From: Armatimonadetes bacterium 55-13
GTDB lineage: Bacteria > Armatimonadota > Fimbriimonadia > Fimbriimonadales > Fimbriimonadaceae
Direction of reading: 5' to 3'
DNA length: 64,000 bases
Assembly: GCA_001898035.1 (NCBI GenBank)
Contig: MKRX01000026.1
Coordinates: 132,056 to 196,055, forward strand
Shown: positions 59,169 to 64,000 of the stretch, piece by piece
How the letters are laid out: every line of letters starts with the position of its first letter
Position numbering within the stretch: position 1 is the first letter of the stretch
Program-made: the position numbers and the translations under genes
Notes under the pieces: model-generated
The model's database searches: none
Seen by the model: the letters and a program-made list of their open reading frames with translations, nothing else
What the model was told of the DNA's origin: nothing

Positions 59169-59649
59169 CTGCGGCTGCTGCCGCTTCAATCGTCGCAAAA
59201 TCCAGCTTCTGCGAGTTCATAATCGCCGCCACCACCCGAGACACCCGCTCCGGGTCAGGGTCGGCCAGGTACTGCTTCACCACTGCTGGAACCACCTGCC
59301 AAGACAGCCCAAACTTGTCCTTCAGCCACCCGCAATACTGAACCTCCCCACCCTCCGAGAGCTTGTCCCAGTAGTGGTCCAGTTCCTCCTGCGATTCGCA
59401 AGGAATCATCAGCGAGATGGCCTCCGTGAACTTGAACGCCGGTCCCCCATTGAGCGCCACAAACGGCTTCCCGTCCAGTTCAAAGTCGATCGTCAGTACC
59501 GACCCCGCCGGCATCTGAGCCATCTTCGCCGCTTCCTCGTTGTAATAAATCGTGTTCCCCTTCTTGGAGTTGGGAAACACCGAGCAATAAAACGCCACCG
59601 CGTCCTCCGCCTGCTTGTCAAACCAAAGGTGAGTAATGATCGGTTTCAT
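59155..59649 (-). CDS. VOC-superfamily PhnB-like protein
   Basis: A 164-residue glyoxalase-fold protein of the PhnB/3-demethylubiquinone methyltransferase-like branch. Marks are ITHLWFDKQAEDAVAFYCSVFPNSK, VLTIDFELDGKPFVALNGGP, ISLMIPCESQEELDHYWDKLSEGGE and KDKFGLSWQVVP. No catalytic function is established for most members. The family usually ends soon after LDIAALE; here the extra AAAAAGVRF comes partly from a heptad repeat. ATG 59649 is chosen because it opens the conserved domain. Confidence 0.9.
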   Translation of the reverse strand: MKPIITHLWFDKQAEDAVAFYCSVFPNSKKGNTIYYNEEAAKMAQMPAGSVLTIDFELDGKPFVALNGGPAFKFTEAISLMIPCESQEELDHYWDKLSEGGEVQYCGWLKDKFGLSWQVVPAVVKQYLADPDPERVSRVVAAIMNSQKLDFATIEAAAAAGVRF

Positions 59650-59726
59650 GGTCTCTAGTCGATTGTAAGGCAGTGTTTTCGACATAACTCGGTAGGTCCC
59701 CAACCAAGAGCAAACCTATCGAGGTG

Positions 59727-60635
59727 CTATGCGACAAAAACATTCTGGTTATGCCACTCGAGAAATTCGGAATTTGGACGCTCACGTGCCTCCTCTGGCA
59801 GAACCCTTAATGACTGTCCTTGATAGCTGTAGTAGAGCTTTCCGTTTGTGTATTGCCCTTCTATTTGAGAGCTAACTAAGATCTTGTGATCGGGGCTGAT
59901 CGAAATGAGACCACTGTCAAACAGCTTATGCATGTCTGCCCGCAAAAGAACTCCGTTGACCACAGCATTTGGCCCTTTTTCAGCAAATGGACGTATATGG
60001 GCTGCTTCTAGAACAGGCAAGGTCTTTTCACCAGTAATCGCACATCGACGACTGTAGGCTTCTGTCACGAGGACCCGAAAGGCTCCCTGCCCCAGTCTGC
60101 TCCTCACGGCGTACTCCATTCCATACCTATTTTCTGCGACCTGATTAATGCCAAGAGGTAGTCCGAGACGAGTTTTGAGGTCTTGGAGGATCGACGCCCC
60201 TTCAACAGAATTCAACTCGTAAGACTTGCCCTGAACAGTGCTTCGTGGCCAATGCACTGGCGCCGAAATCCAATCGTCACGGTCGAAGAAGAATGGCTGT
60301 GAGAGGACGATACAACCAATATTTGGGTCCGCTTCTCTTGGCCCCGCTCGATATTTGGAGATTCTCTCATGAAAGCTTCGGAGATCTTTGACCCCATTTT
60401 TCTCACCGAATGCTTCCCAGGCCAAGGAAACCGGTAGCCGCGAAAACCTCACGAAGTGACCACCGCCGACGATAAAGTTATTGGGGCTGTGGAGCTTAAA
60501 GAGAAAGAGTTCGCCAGGTTGTAAAACACCAAAGCCGCCCGATGATCCGGGTTTCCAAAAGTTAACTTCATCTGGACGCATTTCCTGAAGCTGTTTGAAC
60601 CAACCAGAATCAGTAATGCCAACGAAAAGCTTCAT
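59727..60635 (-). CDS. HNH endonuclease with N-terminal DNA-reading domain
   Basis: A 302-residue predicted nuclease. The HNH core is AYSRRCAITGEKTLPVLEAAHIRPFAEKG followed by NGVLLRADMHKLFDSGLISI, the form found in McrA-like and restriction-type HNH proteins. The N-terminal about 180 residues (KLFVGITDSGWFKQL, NFWKPGSSGGFGVLQPGELFLFKLHSP, FVRFSRLPVSLAWEAFG) fit the EVE/SRA-like modified-base-reading class. It probably cuts foreign or modified DNA. It diverges from a small gene 24 bases away across a perfect palindrome. More AT-rich than the neighbours. Confidence 0.8.
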   Translation of the reverse strand: MKLFVGITDSGWFKQLQEMRPDEVNFWKPGSSGGFGVLQPGELFLFKLHSPNNFIVGGGHFVRFSRLPVSLAWEAFGEKNGVKDLRSFHERISKYRAGPREADPNIGCIVLSQPFFFDRDDWISAPVHWPRSTVQGKSYELNSVEGASILQDLKTRLGLPLGINQVAENRYGMEYAVRSRLGQGAFRVLVTEAYSRRCAITGEKTLPVLEAAHIRPFAEKGPNAVVNGVLLRADMHKLFDSGLISISPDHKILVSSQIEGQYTNGKLYYSYQGQSLRVLPEEARERPNSEFLEWHNQNVFVA

Positions 60636-60642
60636 TCTCGAA

Positions 60643-60653
60643 GGTAATTTACC
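60643..60653. promoter_or_regulatory. Palindrome in the divergent gap between HNH gene and small gene
   Basis: GGTAA and TTACC flank a single T as a perfect inverted repeat. The gap is only 24 bases, so the site lies seven bases before each start codon and would block both genes if bound. Promoters of both genes must then lie inside each other's coding region, or transcripts are leaderless. Confidence 0.4.
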
Positions 60654-60659
60654 GTTAGG

Positions 60660-60938
60660 ATGACAGCAAAGGAAATTGATCAAGAAGCATTCGATCAAGT
60701 GGTCAGGGCATATCGCAAGTACCACGAGATCGTCACATCATCTGAGATGACTGACAGCACAAAGCAAACCTATTTAGTTCATGCGGAGAACTTCTTTCGC
60801 TGGCTGGCAAACGACTTTGAACCCGGCCTACAGGCAAGATCGGGAAGAAAGAAAAAAAACCATCTTATAGCTCTTTGGAGCTTACAAATCCTTGTTCTAG
60901 GGTGCGCACGTAAGTCCACCTCACCCTGCTCCGCCTGA
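60660..60938 (+). CDS. Small integrase-SAM-like protein, possible partner of HNH nuclease
   Basis: A 92-residue protein. Residues 1-60 (FDQVVRAYRKYHEIVTSSEMTDSTKQTYLVHAENFFRWLAND) are the helical SAM-like N-terminal domain seen in tyrosine recombinases and as small stand-alone proteins beside nucleases. After a basic run (RSGRKKKN) the sequence becomes Cys/Leu-rich and unlike the domain; the run is encoded by an A-rich tract at about 60848-60862 where slippage could occur. No catalytic tyrosine. It diverges from the HNH gene and may regulate it. Confidence 0.55.
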   Translation: MTAKEIDQEAFDQVVRAYRKYHEIVTSSEMTDSTKQTYLVHAENFFRWLANDFEPGLQARSGRKKKNHLIALWSLQILVLGCARKSTSPCSA

Positions 60939-60956
60939 AGGATATAAAATGCGGTT

Positions 60957-61451
60957 ATGATCTCCCGGCCCCTTCTCGCATTTGCAGGATTCGGTTTCGC
61001 GATAGCCGCCTCCGCCCAACACGCCCCCGTCGTCGGCTCCAAGAACCCCGAGGCCCTCTTCACCAGCCACGACCCCAAGCTCCACCGAAACAAGCAAGCC
61101 GTCCTCCACATCGTCCGAGACCTCCTCGAGGCGGGCCATTGGGATCAAGCCCCCAAGTACCTCACGCAGCAATACATCCAACACCACCCCGGCGTCCCCT
61201 CCGGCCTAGACCCGGTCATGAAGTTCTTCTCCAACATGCCCAAGCGCCCCATCCCCAAGCCCAACGAATGGAAGACCCAAGTCGTCTCCGTCGTCGCCGA
61301 GGGCGATCTCGTCGTCGTCGCCACCGTCCGAGAACTCAAAGACAAATCCGGCAAACCCTACACCACCACCTGGTTCGACATGTGGCGCATGAAAGACGGC
61401 AAAGCCGATGAGCACTGGGACGGAGCAGAAATGCCCGGTGGCGCTGGCTAG
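60957..61451 (+). CDS. Exported SnoaL-like protein
   Basis: A 164-residue secreted SnoaL/NTF2-like protein. A signal peptide (LLAFAGFGFAIAASAQ) precedes LLEAGHWDQAPKYLTQQYIQHHPGVPSGLDPVMKFF, the typical SnoaL-like block with the HHP pair, and the closing strands TWFDMWRMKDGKADEHWD. Members are called polyketide-cyclase-like but rarely have proven activity. AAGGA lies before ATG 60957. It stands alone. Confidence 0.85.
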   Translation: MISRPLLAFAGFGFAIAASAQHAPVVGSKNPEALFTSHDPKLHRNKQAVLHIVRDLLEAGHWDQAPKYLTQQYIQHHPGVPSGLDPVMKFFSNMPKRPIPKPNEWKTQVVSVVAEGDLVVVATVRELKDKSGKPYTTTWFDMWRMKDGKADEHWDGAEMPGGAG

Positions 61452-61515
61452 TCAGAAGCGAATGCTCTAAGAAAGGAGAACGGTACCAAGGCAAAAGCCT
61501 ACTAAGGAGCGAGGA

Positions 61516-61977
61516 CTAGCCTGGCAGATCTCCAAGGACCTCTCGCATGAGCTCCAAGTCTGCCAAATCCTTGGGGCGCCCGGCGGCTCTTTTGGCACGA
61601 ATAAAGTCTTCCATGCCGATCACTTTGACCTCCACCCCCGAGAACTCAGCGAAGACACCACGCCCCCAGGCATCTTCGAAGGAATCTTCAGCCATGAAGT
61701 TGAGCAAGTCGATACGCTGAGGTTTTGAACCGAGAGTCACCATCTGCCGCTCTTCCTGCCAAAAAGGGCGAAGCTTTGCCTCTTCGATCGAGAGCCCAAA
61801 TTCATTTAGGGCCTCGCACAATCGGTGGACATTCTCCTCGGTCTTCTCAAGCCAAAGATCGATATCCTCGGTATAGCGTGGACGGGCATGTACCGCCAAA
61901 GCCGTAGACCCGACGACCAAGAACTTAACTTCGTGGGATCGTAGTAATTGTAAAAGTTCGATCCAATCGGGATGCAT
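61516..61977 (-). CDS. Nucleotidyltransferase-fold protein (DUF6036/AbiEii-like)
   Basis: A 153-residue member of the nucleotidyltransferase superfamily. The catalytic block is VVGSTALAVHARPRYTEDIDLWLE with Gly-Ser at 23-24 and metal-binding Asp38 and Asp40; PQRIDLLNF supplies the third Asp. The family includes AbiEii-type toxins and MNT antitoxins. Its 5' end overlaps a small upstream gene by 53 bases, the arrangement expected for a two-gene toxin-antitoxin-like module. Which partner is toxic cannot be told. Confidence 0.85.
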   Translation of the reverse strand: MHPDWIELLQLLRSHEVKFLVVGSTALAVHARPRYTEDIDLWLEKTEENVHRLCEALNEFGLSIEEAKLRPFWQEERQMVTLGSKPQRIDLLNFMAEDSFEDAWGRGVFAEFSGVEVKVIGMEDFIRAKRAAGRPKDLADLELMREVLGDLPG

Positions 61978-62113
61978 GAGGGTGCCAAACGTTTAGGAGT
62001 TCCACGAAGGCATCGAGCCTTTCTTGATTCGTTTTTCCACGCCAATCGCGCAGCGTTGAATCCTGAAGGTGATCAAAGTCGCCTATCTGAATTTCAATCT
62101 GACGTCGTTGCAT
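61925..62113 (-). CDS. Small partner protein of the nucleotidyltransferase
   Basis: A 62-residue protein: RRQIEIQIGDFDHLQDSTLRDW, then GKTNQERLDAFVELLNVWHP, then ASRLDRTFTITTIPRS. The charged helix followed by RLxR resembles small proteins regularly encoded just before DUF6036-type nucleotidyltransferases. ATG 62113 is chosen over the upstream TTG. There is no clear ribosome binding site, and the 53-base overlap with the next gene supports translational coupling. Moderate confidence that it is a real gene. Confidence 0.55.
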   Translation of the reverse strand: MQRRQIEIQIGDFDHLQDSTLRDWRGKTNQERLDAFVELLNVWHPHASRLDRTFTITTIPRS

Positions 62114-62172
62114 GGCTAGGTTCAATTTTACATCAATTGAACCGTAGCCATGCTGACGACTAACACCAGAAA

Positions 62173-63693
62173 TTAGCCGACCGACCCCTCAAGTGAGACC
62201 CCCAGCAACTTCTGAGCCTCCACCGCGAACTCCATCGGCAGTTCTCGGAAAACATCCTTGCAGAAGCCGCTGACGATCATGTTCACCGCGTCCTCCGTCG
62301 GAATGCCGCGCTGGTTGCAGTAGAAGATCTGGTCTTCGCCGATCTTCGAGGTCGAAGCCTCGTGCTCCACAATCGCCGAGGGGTTCTTGACTTCGATGTA
62401 CGGGAAGGTGTGCGCGCCGCAGCGGTCGCCCATGAGCATGGAGTCGCACTGAGAGTAGTTGCGCGCGTTGTCCGCGCCGGGGTTCACGCGAACCAGGCCA
62501 CGGTAGGTGTTCTGCCCATTCCCGGCCGAGATCCCCTTCGCCACGATGGTGGATCGGGTGTTCTTGCCGATGTGGATCATCTTGGTCCCGGTATCCGCTT
62601 GCTGCTTGTTCGCCGTTAGCGCCACCGAGTAGAACTCGCCGATGCTGTCGTCGCCGCGCAGAATGACCGAGGGATACTTCCAAGTGATCGCCGAACCGGT
62701 CTCCACCTGAGTCCAGGTGATCTTCGACCGCTTACCCGCCGCCATCGCGCGCTTGGTCACGAAGTTAAAGATGCCGCCCTGGCCGGTCTTCGGATCGCCG
62801 GGGTACCAGTTCTGGACGGTGCTGTACTTAATCGTCGCATCGTCGCCCGCCGCCACCAACTCAACCACCGCCGCGTGCAGCTGGTTCTCATCGCGCATCG
62901 GCGCGGTGCAGCCTTCCAGGTAGGACACATAAGCGCCCTCTTCGGCAATGATCAGCGTGCGCTCAAACTGACCTGTGTTCTCCGCGTTGATGCGGAAGTA
63001 CGTGGAAAGCTCCATCGGACACCGAACGCCCTTCGGCACATACACGAAAGATCCGTCCGAGAACACTGCGCTATTCAAAGTCGCGTAATAGTTGTCGCTG
63101 TACGGAACCACCGAGCCCAAATACTTCTGAACCAGTTCCGGATGCTCTTGCACCGCTTCTTGGATCGAACAGAAGATGATGCCCAGTTCGGCCAGCTTTT
63201 CCTTAAACGTGGTCACGACCGAAACCGAGTCGATCACCGCATCCACCGCCACGCCGCTCAACGGAATCTTCCGCGCATCCGCCGCCGAAGAGGCCGCGCC
63301 CTTCACGTTCAGCAGCACCTTCTGCTCGTCGATCGGAATGCCCAGCTTTTCAAAGGTCCGCAAGATCTCGGGGTCGGCATCTTCCAGCGAATTCAGCACC
63401 GGCTTCTTCTTCGGCGCCGAGTAGTAGCTGATCGACTGCAGGTCCACCGGCTGATAGTGCACATTCGGCCACTTGGGCTCCACCATCTTCAGAAATTGGT
63501 GGTACGCCTTCAGTCGCCAGTCCAGCAACCATTGCGGCTCATTCTTCTTGGCCGAGATAGCGCGGATAACGTCTTCGTTCAGGCCGGGGGGAAGGGTGTC
63601 GGCTTCAATGGCCGAGGTCCAGCCGTGTTCGTACTCTCGATTGGCGAATTGTTCCAGCAGAGCGGTGCTCTGATCGATGACTTGCTCACTCAT
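62173..63693 (-). CDS. sufB: Fe-S cluster assembly scaffold protein SufB
   Basis: A 506-residue SufB, somewhat longer than the common 470-495. The core marks are [20 protein letters not shown], whose Cys corresponds to the functional Cys254 of E. coli SufB, and [50 protein letters not shown] is the C-terminal block with the late Cys. The first residues ([26 protein letters not shown]) show the family's N-terminal domain. It pairs with SufC and SufD encoded 59 kb away; normally the genes are adjacent. Confidence 0.96.
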   Translation of the reverse strand: MSEQVIDQSTALLEQFANREYEHGWTSAIEADTLPPGLNEDVIRAISAKKNEPQWLLDWRLKAYHQFLKMVEPKWPNVHYQPVDLQSISYYSAPKKKPVLNSLEDADPEILRTFEKLGIPIDEQKVLLNVKGAASSAADARKIPLSGVAVDAVIDSVSVVTTFKEKLAELGIIFCSIQEAVQEHPELVQKYLGSVVPYSDNYYATLNSAVFSDGSFVYVPKGVRCPMELSTYFRINAENTGQFERTLIIAEEGAYVSYLEGCTAPMRDENQLHAAVVELVAAGDDATIKYSTVQNWYPGDPKTGQGGIFNFVTKRAMAAGKRSKITWTQVETGSAITWKYPSVILRGDDSIGEFYSVALTANKQQADTGTKMIHIGKNTRSTIVAKGISAGNGQNTYRGLVRVNPGADNARNYSQCDSMLMGDRCGAHTFPYIEVKNPSAIVEHEASTSKIGEDQIFYCNQRGIPTEDAVNMIVSGFCKDVFRELPMEFAVEAQKLLGVSLEGSVG

Positions 63694-63740
63694 AATGTCT
63701 CAGCAGAAAACGCCCTCCCGGCCGCACCGGCTACGCGCTT

Positions 63741-63760
63741 CGCTAGATCTATTGTGACAG
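63741..63760 (-). promoter_or_regulatory. Motif in the sufB leader shared with the sufD leader
   Basis: CGCTAGATCT (63741-63750), five bases, then GACAG (63756-63760), about 48 bases before ATG 63693. The same two blocks without the gap are at 2895-2909 before sufD. It may contain part of the sufB promoter; the gap of 202 bases to the divergent gene at 63896 has no other conserved element that I can see. Confidence 0.3.
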
Positions 63761-63895
63761 GAATCTTGACGATTTCGGGCAGATTCCCGGGACTCCGCAC
63801 GGAATCCTCGCTGAGAACATTCCGGTTGTAAAAGGCAGATAAATTGCCTCCTAGAACTCCTCACTCCCCTGAGCGCGGGCCATTCGCAAAAGAAA

Positions 63896-64000
63896 ATGAG
63901 CGAAGCCGATATGTCAGAGGTCAAAATGTTGCCCATGAGCCGACTGATCCTCGACGACCAAGGTTTCGAACTCACGTCCGACTCTGGCGAACGGGTGGGA
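63896..64000 (+). CDS. Start of an unidentified gene, cut by the right edge
   Basis: Thirty-five codons from ATG 63896 remain open to the window end: MSEADMSEVKMLPMS, then RLILDDQGFELTSDSGERVG. Other ATGs at codons 6, 11 and 14 could be the real start. The strand-turn-strand pattern with LILDDQG would suit several small beta domains, but too little is visible to name a family. It diverges from sufB, so a link to Fe-S assembly or its control is possible but untested. Confidence 0.5.
   Translation, partial: MSEADMSEVKMLPMSRLILDDQGFELTSDSGERVG

Noticed and set aside
62875-63831. 318-codon plus-strand frame opposite sufB
   Set aside because: It mirrors SufB codons and is Arg/His/Val/Leu-rich; SufB motifs are clear on the other strand.

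Overview
The window reads as a chromosomal segment of a free-living, didermic, heterotrophic bacterium, most likely from the Armatimonadota (Fimbriimonadia-like). This placement is an inference. It rests on the DUF1559-type prepilin with the FPVFAQA segment after its hydrophobic helix, the three DUF3011 proteins, the many secreted proteins of unknown role, the sparse operons and the gene mix (DUF1559, DUF3011, DUF2330, DUF4394, DUF347, cytochrome P460, M56/BlaI). No rRNA, tRNA, CRISPR array, complete insertion sequence or prophage was found. Genes lie on both strands with short gaps, and many units end in clear hairpin terminators.

Layout. 1-3.7 kb: a minus-strand suf operon, sufC-sufD-orf-orf-sufS, with sufS cut by the left edge. 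sufB lies about 59 kb away, at 62.2-63.7 kb near the right edge. 3.9-14.4 kb: secreted or membrane enzymes (an endonuclease/exonuclease/phosphatase-fold protein, a PIG-L deacetylase, a DUF4394 lipoprotein, a glycosyltransferase, a GH3 glycosidase and an M3 oligopeptidase). A 470-base non-coding stretch here holds alternating inverted repeats. 14.5-17 kb: the methionine-salvage genes mtnB-mtnD-mtnC, joined at TAAATG and TAATG junctions. 17-25 kb: small enzymes, a DUF347 membrane protein, two adjacent DUF3011 proteins, an N-terminal-nucleophile asparaginase and a SpoU methyltransferase. 25-35.7 kb: a chemoreceptor, a third DUF3011 protein, a DsbD-alpha-like domain with a redoxin, a TPR-GGDEF cyclase and a GT8 glycosyltransferase. 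35.8-49.4 kb: a Spy-like glycine-rich protein, an M60-like zincin, a P460 cytochrome, an ALDH7 dehydrogenase, an ECF sigma factor with its probable anti-sigma, GH30 and GH16 glycosidases, a TlpA-like thioredoxin, a 2-hydroxyacid dehydrogenase and an FMN reductase. 49.4-64 kb: an HNH nuclease, a BlaI/BlaR1-like pair with a very long sensor, a prepilin, a SARP/NB-ARC/TPR regulator, a second HNH nuclease facing a small DNA-binding-like protein, a nucleotidyltransferase with a small partner, and sufB.

Together the genes suggest a polysaccharide- and peptide-using cell (GH3, GH16, GH30, M3 and M60-like peptidases) with thiol-redox maintenance and surface sensing (MCP, c-di-GMP, ECF and BlaR-type systems). 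The least ordinary signals are non-coding. Heptad-periodic arrays sit on or within a few bases of stop codons in three codirectional gene pairs, one of them as a facing pair between sufC and sufD. A short motif is shared by the sufB and sufD leaders. A four-copy alternating inverted repeat lies at 8.67-8.81 kb, and a tandem operator precedes the BlaI-type gene. Every functional call is from reading the sequence; no database search was possible.
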